Source: G025836975 sp048751585 (GTDB lineage Bacteria; Pseudomonadota; Gammaproteobacteria; Burkholderiales; Burkholderiaceae_B). Taken from it: a stretch of DNA of 64,000 nt. The stretch spans positions 248,001 to 312,000 of the forward strand of contig NZ_JAZHOB010000008.1 of the NCBI RefSeq assembly GCF_048751585.1. Direction: 5' to 3'. The notes beneath the pieces are model-generated. The model worked only from the letters and a program-made list of their open reading frames with translations, had not been told where the DNA came from and searched no databases. Both the position numbers and the translations under genes were made by a program. This document shows positions 25,208-33,443 of this stretch, one piece after another (position 1 is the first letter of the stretch; each line of letters opens with the position of its first letter).

Positions 25208-25252
25208 ACACTGAGCCCGGAATAGGACTTGTTCCGGGCTCAGTGTTTATGG
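25202..25252. terminator. Bidirectional terminator-like perfect inverted repeat
   Basis: A 21-bp perfect inverted repeat (25202-25222 with 25232-25252) has a 9-base loop. It sits between the convergent metallophosphoesterase (whose stop codon lies in the left arm) and the thiolase-like gene. T-rich ends (GTTTAT on both strands) follow the stem, so it can terminate both transcripts. It also marks the left edge of the F420 block. Confidence 0.75.
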
Positions 25253-25263
25253 CGACGTCAAGT

Positions 25264-26433
25264 TCACCAGTATCGCTCGTTCGAAAGAATTGCCGTCGAC
25301 TGACTGGACAGCGTACCGCCATTGCCATGAACCATCGCAATCCGGGCCTCCGGCACTTGCCGTTCGCCGCAGACGCCGCGTAGTTGCCTGACCGCCTCTA
25401 TCAACAGGAAGATGCCGTACATTCCGGGATGTATGCAGGAAAGCCCACCTCCGTTGGTATTGACCGCCAGGTGCCCCCCCGGCGCAATTCCGCCATGCTC
25501 TACAAAGTCCGGAGCCTCGCCCTTCTTGCAAAACCCCAAGTCCTCCAAAAACAGCAAGGTATTGATCGTGAAGGCGTCATACAGCTCAAGAACATCGATA
25601 TCTTTATGGGTAACACCTGCCATCTTCATCGCCCTTGGCCCCGACTCCGCTGCCGCGGTCACCGTCAAGTCATGCATTGACGATATTTGGCGATTCCAAA
25701 CCGCGGTAGCAGCCCCATGCAGATAAACGGCTTTTTGCGGTAACTCAGTGGCCCGGTCGGAACGCAGCAATACATAAGCGCCCGCACCGTCCGTCACAAG
25801 ACAGCAATCCAGCAGCGACAGGGGATCCGAAATCATGCGAGAGCCAAGAACCTCGTCAATGGACAAAGGGTCGCGCTTGGCAGCTTCGGGATTCAGTTGC
25901 GCCCAGCGTCTGGCTGCCACGGCCACCTCCGCCAAATGCCTGCGCGTCGTGCCATATGCATGCATGTGGCGCTGTGCGGCCAAGGCATAGGAAGTGATTG
26001 GCGACAGCGGCTGGTAAGGCTGCTCATACGGCTGCGGGTCGAGCATTGCACGGGCACGCACCCCATCCTTCCGTCCAAACTGCGCACTACGCTGAGTGCT
26101 CCCATAGCAAACCAGGACCGCATTGCATTGCCCACTTTTTAGAGCCAGAATGGCGGGCAGCAGATGCGCCAAAAAGCTCGAGCCGCCCAGCATGGTGCTT
26201 TCTATGAATGATGGGCGTATGCCCAAATACTCCACCACGGGCATGGCCCACATGGTCGCCGAGGAGCTGCACGTCGCAATGCCGTCGATATCGGCCATGG
26301 AAAGTCCAGCATCGGCGACCGCTCGAGTAGCCGCTTGGGCCAGAATTTCCATTTCAGTGTAGCCGTCGGCCTCGCCTAAACCCGCCGTCCCTATTCCGGC
26401 AATGGCAACCTCGCCTTTAATGCCATCACTCAT
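25264..26433 (-). CDS. Thiolase-superfamily protein (SCP-x/Ltp2-like), nucleophilic Cys missing
   Basis: A 389-residue thiolase-fold protein. The position that normally holds the N-terminal nucleophilic cysteine reads MLGGSSFLAHLL (about residues 81-92), with no cysteine. The C-terminal active-site region is kept as GGGLSCIHPGMYG. Classical thiolysis or condensation is therefore unlikely. Thiolase-like proteins of this type, when paired with a DUF35 protein, are known from steroid side-chain degradation as retro-aldolases (Ltp2 with ChsH2-type DUF35), and the DUF35 gene directly precedes and overlaps this one by four bases. A retro-aldol or other C-C cleaving role on an acyl-CoA is inferred. 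It is the last gene of the F420-linked catabolic run. Confidence 0.82.
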   Translation of the reverse strand: MSDGIKGEVAIAGIGTAGLGEADGYTEMEILAQAATRAVADAGLSMADIDGIATCSSSATMWAMPVVEYLGIRPSFIESTMLGGSSFLAHLLPAILALKSGQCNAVLVCYGSTQRSAQFGRKDGVRARAMLDPQPYEQPYQPLSPITSYALAAQRHMHAYGTTRRHLAEVAVAARRWAQLNPEAAKRDPLSIDEVLGSRMISDPLSLLDCCLVTDGAGAYVLLRSDRATELPQKAVYLHGAATAVWNRQISSMHDLTVTAAAESGPRAMKMAGVTHKDIDVLELYDAFTINTLLFLEDLGFCKKGEAPDFVEHGGIAPGGHLAVNTNGGGLSCIHPGMYGIFLLIEAVRQLRGVCGERQVPEARIAMVHGNGGTLSSQSTAILSNERYW

Positions 26434-26813
26434 GCCGATTCCTCCATTTTGAAATAGAGCGTGCCAGTGCCTTCATTCACCTCTACATAAGCGCGAACCG
26501 GCATACCGATGAAGATTCGATTCTGCTCAATGCCCTGTACACTGCTCATCACACGCACACCCTCTTCCAAATCGACCAAAACCACGTTGTAATCGCCACC
26601 TGACTCAAGCTTGCGACGCACGATGCTGTAGGAATAGATGACACCGGCCCCGGACGGAAGCATCCATTCAAGCGAAGTGCCTCCGCAGTGATGGCACAAT
26701 ACTCGCGGAAAGAACTGGTTCATACCGCAATCCCGGCAATGCTGTATCTCAAAAACCCCACTGGCCAACCCCTTGAAATAATGGGCCTGCGGTCCTTCTA
26801 TTGTTTGCTCCAT
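26430..26813 (-). CDS. DUF35 OB-fold protein with rubredoxin-like zinc ribbon
   Basis: A 127-residue partner protein of thiolase-like enzymes. Cysteines at 26, 29, 40 and 43 (HCRDCG and LCHHCGG) form the zinc ribbon; the rest is the OB-fold thought to bind acyl-CoA. Its stop overlaps the thiolase-like gene by four bases (ATGA), which suggests a stoichiometric complex. The 108 bases between this gene and the preceding hydratase hold an 8-base C run (26861-26868) and no recognised gene. Confidence 0.88.
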   Translation of the reverse strand: MEQTIEGPQAHYFKGLASGVFEIQHCRDCGMNQFFPRVLCHHCGGTSLEWMLPSGAGVIYSYSIVRRKLESGGDYNVVLVDLEEGVRVMSSVQGIEQNRIFIGMPVRAYVEVNEGTGTLYFKMEESA

Positions 26814-26921
26814 ATCGCATCTCTTTCCATAAAAACTCGGATGGCCCCGAGATCAAACCGCCCCCCCCGGCTTCGCTGGCGAGCTTCGCGCCTTCGATGA
26901 ACGTGAGGCTAAAGGTATAAG

Positions 26922-27710
26922 CTAAGTCCGCCAGACGGGACGGCGCTTTTCCGAGAAAGCGCGCGGCCCCTCGGTAAAATCCGGGCTTGCATAGAGCTCT
27001 TTCACCGCCGATAGCGACTTCTGCCGCACATATAGCTGTTCAATGGCCGGCTCGGATAGCCCTTGATCGACAACTTGCATAGCGGCACGCACAGCCGCTG
27101 GCGAAGCCTGTGCTATTTCCTTGGCCCACTCCAATGAGGTGTTCAGCACTTCTTCTTGCGGGACCACCTCGTTCACCAACCCAAATTCATACGCGCGCTG
27201 AGCCGACAGGCGTTGTCCGGCGACGATAAGGGCCATCGCCACTTTCATCGGCAACTGACGCGGCAACCTCAATAAGCCTCCGGCCGTGGCAACAACGCCC
27301 ACCCTCGCCTCCGGCAGGGCAAAGGCTGCACTGTCAGCCGCAACAATCAGATCGCATGAGAGCGCAATCTCGAATCCGCCACCAAAGGCAAGGCCGTTGA
27401 CTGCGGCAATAACGGGTTTAGTTCGCTGCCACCTTGCCGTGATTCCTCCAAAACCGCCAGCCGGCAAGGCCTGTGCTTTTGTGCCGGCCTGATGCTTCAG
27501 ATCATTTCCGGCGCAAAAGGCGGTTCCGGCACCTGTCAATACCGCCACGCGCAACATTGGATCAGCAAAGAAATTATCGAAAATCTGATTCAATTCAATA
27601 GATGCGGGCGGATGAAGAGCATTACGCACTTCCGGCCTATTGATCGTAATAATCAAAACGTGTTCAACGCAATTCACGCTGCAGAAGTTAAGCTCGCTCT
27701 TCATGATCAC
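26922..27710 (-). CDS. Enoyl-CoA hydratase/isomerase family protein
   Basis: A 262-residue crotonase. The oxyanion-hole segments FCAGNDLKHQ and AFGGGFEIALSCDLIVA and both catalytic glutamates (GGFEIAL, ALPEARVG) are present, so hydratase activity is plausible. The C-terminus SEKRRPVWRT resembles the hydratase at 1065-1832. The start is probably the GTG at 27710 (AAGGTG lies seven bases upstream); an ATG follows two codons later. It lies 24 bases behind the TctC gene. Within this block it would act on the unsaturated CoA ester of the unknown substrate. Confidence 0.87.
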   Translation of the reverse strand: MIMKSELNFCSVNCVEHVLIITINRPEVRNALHPPASIELNQIFDNFFADPMLRVAVLTGAGTAFCAGNDLKHQAGTKAQALPAGGFGGITARWQRTKPVIAAVNGLAFGGGFEIALSCDLIVAADSAAFALPEARVGVVATAGGLLRLPRQLPMKVAMALIVAGQRLSAQRAYEFGLVNEVVPQEEVLNTSLEWAKEIAQASPAAVRAAMQVVDQGLSEPAIEQLYVRQKSLSAVKELYASPDFTEGPRAFSEKRRPVWRT

Positions 27711-27734
27711 TAAGCACCTTCGATAACAAAAAAT

Positions 27735-28700
27735 TTATTGCTTTTTTATGCCAGCCCGCGCGCCAACCTGAGCCCACTTAACCAGCTCCGCATCGACGAA
27801 CTTCTGGAAATCCTCCCCGACTATGGTTCCAGGCTCCGCACCCATTTTTTTCAACTGCTCGCGAAATTCCGAACCGGCAAGCACTTCCTTCATGACGGCG
27901 GCAAGCTTCTCGGACACCTCGTTGTCTTTATCCCGAGGCATGAAAAGTCCAAACCAAGCCACAGCCTCATAACCGGGCAAAGGTCCCGCTTCGGCAATTG
28001 TCGGCACCTCTGGCATCAAGCTGGACCGCTTGGAATCGGTGACGCCCAAAGCCAGAATCTTGCCTGCCTGGACATGGGGCGCGACAGTTACCAGGGAGTT
28101 GAACATCATGGGTACGTGTCCCGCGATGACATCATTCAGGGCCGGAGCCGCGCCCTTATAGTTGATATCTTCAATCTCGACACCCGCCATAAACTCGAAC
28201 AAGGCGCTGGACAACTGGTTTGCGCCCCCAAAGGTTGCCATTGATAACTGATCAGGCTTCTCTTTGGCCAGGCTGATCAGCTCGCTTACAGAGCGTGCCG
28301 GGACTTTCTGGGGATTAACGACAAGTGCGCTGGCCATGCCGGCAACCAGTGCAATGGGAGAAAAATCGGCTTTCGTGTCATACGGCAGCGACTTGAAGAA
28401 AACCGGATTGGTGACATGATGCGTGGCATTGAACAAAAGCGTGGAGCCATCCGGGGTCGACCTCGCAACGGCCTCCGCTCCGATAATTGCACTGGCGCCT
28501 CCGCGATTCTCGACAACGACAGGAACTTTAAGCTTTTCCTGCAAGCCTTTCGCAACAAGACGCCCGATGAGATCAGTTGGACCGCCTGGCGTGAACGGCA
28601 CTATCACCCTGATCTGTTGCGGGGGAAATGTGGCCTCTGCGGCTACAGCCGCGCCCGGTATGATAAGAGCCAGCACAAGGTTTATCCAATATTTTTTCAT
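27735..28700 (-). CDS. Bug/TctC-family periplasmic solute-binding protein
   Basis: Tripartite tricarboxylate transporter binding protein, about 321 residues, expected to bind a carboxylate in the periplasm. It has a signal peptide (MKKYWINLVLALIIPGAAVA) and family motifs IRVIVPFTPGGPTDLIGR and YNIPHHVTNP-like sequence near NATHHVTNPVF. I chose the ATG at 28700, preceded by GGAGAAG; another in-frame ATG lies at 28715. No TctA/TctB membrane partners are nearby, which is common for Bug proteins in this family of bacteria. Its place between cofC and the hydratase suggests that it binds the substrate of the F420-linked pathway or senses it. Confidence 0.9.
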   Translation of the reverse strand: MKKYWINLVLALIIPGAAVAAEATFPPQQIRVIVPFTPGGPTDLIGRLVAKGLQEKLKVPVVVENRGGASAIIGAEAVARSTPDGSTLLFNATHHVTNPVFFKSLPYDTKADFSPIALVAGMASALVVNPQKVPARSVSELISLAKEKPDQLSMATFGGANQLSSALFEFMAGVEIEDINYKGAAPALNDVIAGHVPMMFNSLVTVAPHVQAGKILALGVTDSKRSSLMPEVPTIAEAGPLPGYEAVAWFGLFMPRDKDNEVSEKLAAVMKEVLAGSEFREQLKKMGAEPGTIVGEDFQKFVDAELVKWAQVGARAGIKKQ

Positions 28701-28731
28701 TTTTGTCTTCTCCATGATTTATAAAAAGCAC

Positions 28732-28746
28732 GGCAAGTAAATTGCC
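28732..28746. promoter_or_regulatory. Palindrome upstream of the TctC gene
   Basis: GGCAA and TTGCC arms are separated by five bases. On the minus strand it sits just upstream of a possible -10 box (TATAAA, 28717-28722) in the 93-base gap between cofC and the TctC gene. It may be an operator for a second promoter that lets the lower half of the cluster be expressed separately. Inference only. Confidence 0.4.
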
Positions 28747-28793
28747 TAAGCACATACCCAGACGAGATGCGTCGCGGGTTCCAAAAGCGGGCT

Positions 28794-29465
28794 TTATGCA
28801 CTCACGGCTATTCGACTCAAGAATGCGCGGGTATGGCGTCCACTCGAATAGCAGCTCAGGACTTCATCGACATGCAGGTCTTCCGGCAGGTCTACGTCCC
28901 AACCTATCCCCGGGAACTCAAGAACCCGCGGCGTCATGCCTATTGCCATTGCATTGGACACGTGGCGTTTGAAACTATCGACACCAAAGCTTGTATCCAT
29001 TGCATCGAAGCGGTAGCCCGCTAATAAATTTGTTCCAACCCCCCTACGGTCGGGAACAATAATGAGTGATTCATTTTCGAGCGCCTGTGCGACTTTCAAC
29101 AGTTCGCTTGCTTGTGCGAAAGGAATATCGCTTGGCAGGATCATCAATGCATCCGAGTGCAGAGGCTCCACCATCCGCAAGCCGTGCTGTACGGCGCTAT
29201 TCGTGCCGGACTCGGTAGGGTCGTTGAGCAGCAATGCTCCTGCCGGAGCCATGGCTCTGACTCGTGCATCGTTGCTGACAACGGCAATTCCAGCCAAAAA
29301 TGGAAGCTCCTTAAGGAGTTCAAATAGATCCGCTAGCATGGCCAAAGCAAGCGCTGCGCGAAGGCCATCGGTAAGAACCGGAGCCAGCCGCTGTTTGGCT
29401 AGACTCAGTCTTTTTACAGGGACGATGGCCCAGACCCGTGGAATCGGAAGGTCGGCCGCAATCAT
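28794..29465 (-). CDS. cofC: F420 biosynthesis nucleotidyltransferase CofC/FbiD (phospholactate or PEP guanylyltransferase)
   Basis: Activates a three-carbon phosphoacid (2-phospholactate, phosphoenolpyruvate or 3-phosphoglycerate, depending on lineage) with GTP to give the donor used by CofD. The 223-residue protein has the family N-terminus AIVPVKRLSLAKQRLAPVL, with the Lys residues of the GTP-binding loop. Further motifs are ILPSDIPFA and VPDRRGVGTNLL, both characteristic of CofC/FbiD. Its ATG overlaps the cofD stop by one base (TGATG). Which substrate it uses cannot be told from the sequence. It is the last gene of the tight run iclR-LLM-caiB-npdG-cofD-cofC. Confidence 0.93.
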   Translation of the reverse strand: MIAADLPIPRVWAIVPVKRLSLAKQRLAPVLTDGLRAALALAMLADLFELLKELPFLAGIAVVSNDARVRAMAPAGALLLNDPTESGTNSAVQHGLRMVEPLHSDALMILPSDIPFAQASELLKVAQALENESLIIVPDRRGVGTNLLAGYRFDAMDTSFGVDSFKRHVSNAMAIGMTPRVLEFPGIGWDVDLPEDLHVDEVLSCYSSGRHTRAFLSRIAVSA

Positions 29466-30436
29466 CAGGCCTCACTCCCAAGATACTTCGCAAAATCAAT
29501 GGCGGCGGCAGCCAATGTCCGACGATCCACCTCGTTCGACATCAAGGTTTGTGCGACCATTACGGGCAGGCCCAGTTGATCACGCATGCAACTGTCTGTT
29601 TCGTCGATTATTAGGCCGTCCAGTAAGTCGCCGTAGTACTGAACAATCCCCTCATTCCCTTGCCGCACGCTCAGCTCTTCCATAAGCTTGGAGAGGGGGC
29701 CTTTTACAGCCCTTCCTCCAACAAGCGGCGATACGGCGAGAATCGGAACGCTCGTCTTCTCGAGAGCGTGGCGAATCCCAGGTATTGCGAGCATAGGCCC
29801 GATACTCAGATAGGGATTGGATGGGCACACCATAATCGCAGCCAGGTCGCTGGCGTGTAGCGCGGACAATGCTTGAGGACTTACCCTTGCCTCGGCAGCA
29901 CCTCTAAATTCCAGTTCGCATACTTTGGGTTGGCACTGATGTTTCACAAAGTAGTGCTGGAAGGGCAGTTCTGACGTATCGACATGCACGATAGTCCGCA
30001 CTTTGTCATCGGACATGGGGATGACAGAGGCCTCTATCCCAAGTCTTTCGGCGAAGCCAGATGTAACCTCACTTAACGTCTGCCCGCTTTGCAGAGCGCG
30101 AGTCCGAGCGACATGCACCGCCAAATCTCGATCCCCCAATTGAAACCAAGTTTCCTCGCCAAATCGCTCCAGCTCTTGCATGAAAGACCAGCTTTCTCCT
30201 GCCCGTCCCCACCCCTTCTCCTTATCATTGAGGCCCGCCAATGCATACAACACGCTATCGATATCTGGAGAAATGGACAAACCCAGATGCTCAAAGTCAT
30301 CGCCTGTATTGACGATAATTTGAAGCCGGCCCCCCAGCAGGTCCGCAAGGCCACGCGCGAGCTTGGCGCCGCCAACACCGCCGCACAAAGCGACGACGCG
30401 CCCTGCAGGGCGGAACAAGGATTCGGCCGGTATCAT
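29465..30436 (-). CDS. cofD: 2-phospho-L-lactate transferase CofD/FbiA
   Basis: Transfers the activated phospholactyl (or phosphoenolpyruvyl) group to the deazaflavin FO, giving F420-0 or its dehydro form. The 323-residue protein has the defining N-terminal motif LCGGVGGAKLARGLADLL, the ISPDIDSVLYALAGL segment, and VCPSNPYLSIGPMLAIPG near residues 205-222, all typical of CofD/FbiA. It overlaps npdG by four bases (ATGA) upstream and cofC by one base downstream. The family is essentially confined to F420 producers, so this gene is a strong marker of the pathway. Confidence 0.96.
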   Translation of the reverse strand: MIPAESLFRPAGRVVALCGGVGGAKLARGLADLLGGRLQIIVNTGDDFEHLGLSISPDIDSVLYALAGLNDKEKGWGRAGESWSFMQELERFGEETWFQLGDRDLAVHVARTRALQSGQTLSEVTSGFAERLGIEASVIPMSDDKVRTIVHVDTSELPFQHYFVKHQCQPKVCELEFRGAAEARVSPQALSALHASDLAAIMVCPSNPYLSIGPMLAIPGIRHALEKTSVPILAVSPLVGGRAVKGPLSKLMEELSVRQGNEGIVQYYGDLLDGLIIDETDSCMRDQLGLPVMVAQTLMSNEVDRRTLAAAAIDFAKYLGSEA

Positions 30437-31140
30437 TTTTTCAAGTCGCGCCGATCGGTACTGTCACCATCCAGGCCTGTGATATGTATCCCAGCCGCGG
30501 ATACCTTGTAGCGCCGATTCAGGCCTATCAAGACAGAGGTCAGCGCTTCCGCCGCTGCCGAGTTCGCCAATGGGCCGCCATCCACGCCACGGCTGGCCAC
30601 CTGGCTCGCCAACTTGATCACCACATCGCGAGCTTCCTTGTCGTCGCTGAAAACCAGAACGTCGCAGTCGACCCGCTCTCCCAAATGAAGCTTGGAGGCG
30701 CCGACATTATGAAATGCGGATGCCACTCTGCTTTCCGGCCCCAAAATACGTTGCGCGATTTGAGCTGCTGATCCTTCAGCAGGTAATTGCACAGTCGCCA
30801 CACGTGGAGGCACGAGGGGCACTACGGCATCTATGACAATCTTTCCTTCGGCGCCCTCTCGAATTTCGTCCAATGCTTGTTCGTGGCTGCCAAATGGCAC
30901 TGCGAGCACAATGACATCCCCTTGCGCCGCGGCTTGAGCATAGGAAAGAGCTTGGGCATTACCCAAGCCTTGTACCAGCTCGGCCGCACGCTCGGGTGAA
31001 CGAGAGCCGATAACGATGCGATGTCCGCTCCGCGACCACGCCTTCGCAAGGCCCGAACCTAGATCGCCGGTGCCGCCAATAATCGCTATTGTCAGCTTCC
31101 CGGCTTCGGCCAGTTGTTGAATATCCAGAATTTCAGGCAC
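30433..31140 (-). CDS. npdG: NADPH-dependent F420 reductase (F420:NADP oxidoreductase)
   Basis: Exchanges hydride between NADP(H) and F420, so it either supplies F420H2 to the LLM enzyme or reoxidises it. The 235-residue protein has the Rossmann motif AIIGGTGDLGSGLAKAW followed by the NADP-phosphate-binding IGSRSPERA. The family motif AFHNVGASKL appears in its usual place in the second half. Translation starts at a GTG (31140) that overlaps the CoA-transferase stop (TAGTG), and the 3' end overlaps cofD by four bases. Coupling of an F420 reductase to cofactor synthesis genes on one message is notable. Confidence 0.93.
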   Translation of the reverse strand: MPEILDIQQLAEAGKLTIAIIGGTGDLGSGLAKAWSRSGHRIVIGSRSPERAAELVQGLGNAQALSYAQAAAQGDVIVLAVPFGSHEQALDEIREGAEGKIVIDAVVPLVPPRVATVQLPAEGSAAQIAQRILGPESRVASAFHNVGASKLHLGERVDCDVLVFSDDKEARDVVIKLASQVASRGVDGGPLANSAAAEALTSVLIGLNRRYKVSAAGIHITGLDGDSTDRRDLKK

Positions 31141-32363
31141 TAGATGACCCCCCGAGTACGCAACTGCTCGATTTGATCCTTAGACTTCCCAAGATAGGAA
31201 GTCAGTATCTGTTCAGTGTGTTCTCCCAGAGCAGGAGGAGCGAGCCTATAGCTTGCGGGAGTACCCATCAGCCGCAACGGGCTTGCCAGGACCGGAACGA
31301 CCCCTTCATCGCTGCGCGGCACATCCACACGCAGTTCTCGATAACGGACCTGCGGATCCTCGAAAACATCTTTGTAGTTGTTTATCGGCCCGCAGGGGAC
31401 TCCGGCGGCCTCCAGGGTTTCAAGCCAATCGGAACGTGAACGCTCCAGCATGGTTCGCGCAATCTCCGGAACCAACGCGTCGCGGTTGATGATGCGGTTA
31501 CTCGTTGTGGAGAACCGTTCATCGCCCGCCAAGTCGGGACGGCCCATCACTTTGCAGTAGCGCTGCCACTGGCCGTCATTTCCAACTGTCACGATAATGT
31601 GGCCATCAGCGACCTCAAAGGCCTGATAGGGAACCACTGCCGCGTGCGCATTCCCGAATCGCTTCGGAATCTGGCCGTTCAACAGGAAAGCCGTCGCCTG
31701 GTTGCTACCCATGGCCACTGTGCAATCAAGAAGAGCCATATCTATGTACTGGCCCGCTCCGCTTACATTGCGATACTCCAACGCGGACAGAATCGCGATC
31801 GTCGCGTACATCCCAGTCATGATGTCGGACAGGGCAATGCCGACTTTCTGTGGCCCTCCGCCAGGCAGGTCGTCTCGCTCGCCTGTCAGGCTCATAATGC
31901 CGCCCAGCCCTTGAAATACGAAGTCGTAGCCGGGTTTATCGGCGTATGGACCTTCCTGCCCATAACCGGTTATGGAGCAATAAACGATGCGCGGGTTCAC
32001 CTTCTTTATGGATTCATAATCAAGGCCGTATCTTTTCAAATCGCCGCGCTTATAGTTTTCGATGAAAACGTCGCATTGAGCCGCGAGCTCGCGAATCATC
32101 TCCTGCCCTTCACTCGATGAAATATCGACGGTAATAGAGCGCTTGTTTCTATTGCAGCTAGCGTAATATCCCGAGTCGGAAGTATCCTGGCCATGAACAT
32201 CCTTTATCCATGGCGGCCCCCAACTTCGTGTGTCGTCGCCTCGGCCGGGACGCTCCACCTTGATGACGTCCGCGCCCATATCCGCGAGATTTTGCGTGCA
32301 CCAGGGGCCGGCCAGAATCCTGGCCATATCCAGAACCTTTAGGTGCGATAGTGCTCCTTTCAT
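31140..32363 (-). CDS. Class III CoA-transferase (CaiB/BaiF family)
   Basis: Moves CoA from a donor thioester to a carboxylic acid, the likely activation step of the pathway. The 407-residue protein has the family's N-terminal block MARILAGPWCTQNLADMGAD, VIKVERPGRGDDTR, and the catalytic-Asp region YIDMALLDCTVAMGSNQ (about residues 205-221). GYGQEGPYADKPGYDFVFQG is also typical. It overlaps the LLM oxidoreductase upstream by four bases (ATGA) and npdG downstream by one base. This overlap ties CoA activation directly to F420 redox enzymes. Confidence 0.93.
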   Translation of the reverse strand: MKGALSHLKVLDMARILAGPWCTQNLADMGADVIKVERPGRGDDTRSWGPPWIKDVHGQDTSDSGYYASCNRNKRSITVDISSSEGQEMIRELAAQCDVFIENYKRGDLKRYGLDYESIKKVNPRIVYCSITGYGQEGPYADKPGYDFVFQGLGGIMSLTGERDDLPGGGPQKVGIALSDIMTGMYATIAILSALEYRNVSGAGQYIDMALLDCTVAMGSNQATAFLLNGQIPKRFGNAHAAVVPYQAFEVADGHIIVTVGNDGQWQRYCKVMGRPDLAGDERFSTTSNRIINRDALVPEIARTMLERSRSDWLETLEAAGVPCGPINNYKDVFEDPQVRYRELRVDVPRSDEGVVPVLASPLRLMGTPASYRLAPPALGEHTEQILTSYLGKSKDQIEQLRTRGVI

Positions 32364-33439
32364 GCCTGCTCCGTAACAACCGTGCCTTCCTGTACGCGGC
32401 GTATCATCGGCCGCAGTGTTTCGGCGTCTTTTTCATTGTTCACTGCGATGCTGAATCCCACATGCGTCAGCGTGTCCGAGAAGCGATCGACGATCTTGTC
32501 GGCGATTTCGTCATACAGCCCGACGACAGCGTAGGTATTGAGCATTTCGTCATCGACATAGCCCGGCATCTCTTCCCAGCGTTGCTCGCGGGAAAGCACA
32601 CTAAGACGATCGGCAAGGTCTCCAAGGCCCCAGATTTCAAAGGCCGGGCGGTAGGCCGGCGTGGACGCATAGAAGGCGACGCGCGCGCGGACATCGCGAA
32701 TTTTCTTCTCTAGCTCTTCTTCCGTGCCTGCAGCGGCAACCAGTGGTTTCATGGCAACTGCCATATCCGCGACATTACGGCCGCTTTTTTCGGCCCCCCG
32801 CGCGAAGGCGGGCTTCATTACTTCCTTGATGTATCGTGGCGTGCAAACAGGATGGGGACGGAACCCATCAGCCACCTCTCCCGCCACCTGACACATGACG
32901 GTGTTGAGCGCCGCAATATGAATGGGAGGCGGCGTAAATTCCATCGGCCCCGGATTGAACAAGGGGACCATGAGATCCAGCTTGTAGCGATCACTGACAT
33001 AGTTCAATCGAGTGCCGTTTTGCCAGCAGTCCCAGAATGCGCGTACGGCTCCGACATAATCCCTCATCCATGAGCCGGCCGGCGTGTAGTCAAGCCCAAA
33101 ACGGCGCACCAGGTGCGCTTTCACCTGAGGGCCAAGGCCCAGCGTGAACCGGCCTTTCGATAATGCCTGGAGCCTCCATGCCGCCATAGCAGTCGTATAT
33201 GGGGTTCGGGCAAAAGCGATGGCAACCGATGTTGCAATTTCCAGTGTGCTCGTACCATGAGCGGCTAGAGCTGTCATGATGAAGGAATCGTCTTTTGTTT
33301 CGGTTGACACCATTCCGTCGAATCCCAGGGACTCTACCAGCTTCGCGGTTTCGCACGCTTTGGTGATATCAAACGGCTCATCCGGCTCCCTCAGGCCGGG
33401 GTCAGTTTTTCCCAAGTTAAGTTCGGTATATATCTTCAC
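32360..33439 (-). CDS. LLM-class F420-dependent oxidoreductase
   Basis: A 359-residue luciferase-like (TIM-barrel) oxidoreductase, expected to use F420 in view of its neighbours. It begins MKIYTELNLG and shows VESLGFDGMVSTETKDD, ALSKGRFTLGLGPQVKAHLV and PPPIHIAALNTVMCQVAGE, the pattern of the F420-dependent LLM subfamily often described as TIGR03617. Translation starts at a GTG (33439) with AGGAG eight bases upstream. It lies four bases after iclR and overlaps the CoA-transferase by four bases, so it is the first enzyme gene of the operon. No acyl-CoA dehydrogenase is present in the block; this protein may take over the redox step on a CoA ester. FMN-dependent activity cannot be excluded. Confidence 0.9.
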   Translation of the reverse strand: MKIYTELNLGKTDPGLREPDEPFDITKACETAKLVESLGFDGMVSTETKDDSFIMTALAAHGTSTLEIATSVAIAFARTPYTTAMAAWRLQALSKGRFTLGLGPQVKAHLVRRFGLDYTPAGSWMRDYVGAVRAFWDCWQNGTRLNYVSDRYKLDLMVPLFNPGPMEFTPPPIHIAALNTVMCQVAGEVADGFRPHPVCTPRYIKEVMKPAFARGAEKSGRNVADMAVAMKPLVAAAGTEEELEKKIRDVRARVAFYASTPAYRPAFEIWGLGDLADRLSVLSREQRWEEMPGYVDDEMLNTYAVVGLYDEIADKIVDRFSDTLTHVGFSIAVNNEKDAETLRPMIRRVQEGTVVTEQA

Positions 33440-33443
33440 GCCT

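Noticed and set aside
26861..26868. Run of eight C upstream of the hydratase as a phase-variation tract.
   Set aside because: The run is short compared with known variable poly(C) promoters and lies between genes of one transcript with no promoter boxes at the right spacing.
31140..33439. Nitrophenol-degradation (npd-type) operon as the direct identity of the cluster.
   Set aside because: npdG and an LLM enzyme are shared, but the CoA-transferase, DUF35/thiolase pair and TctC protein do not fit that pathway and no second hydride transferase or tautomerase gene is present.
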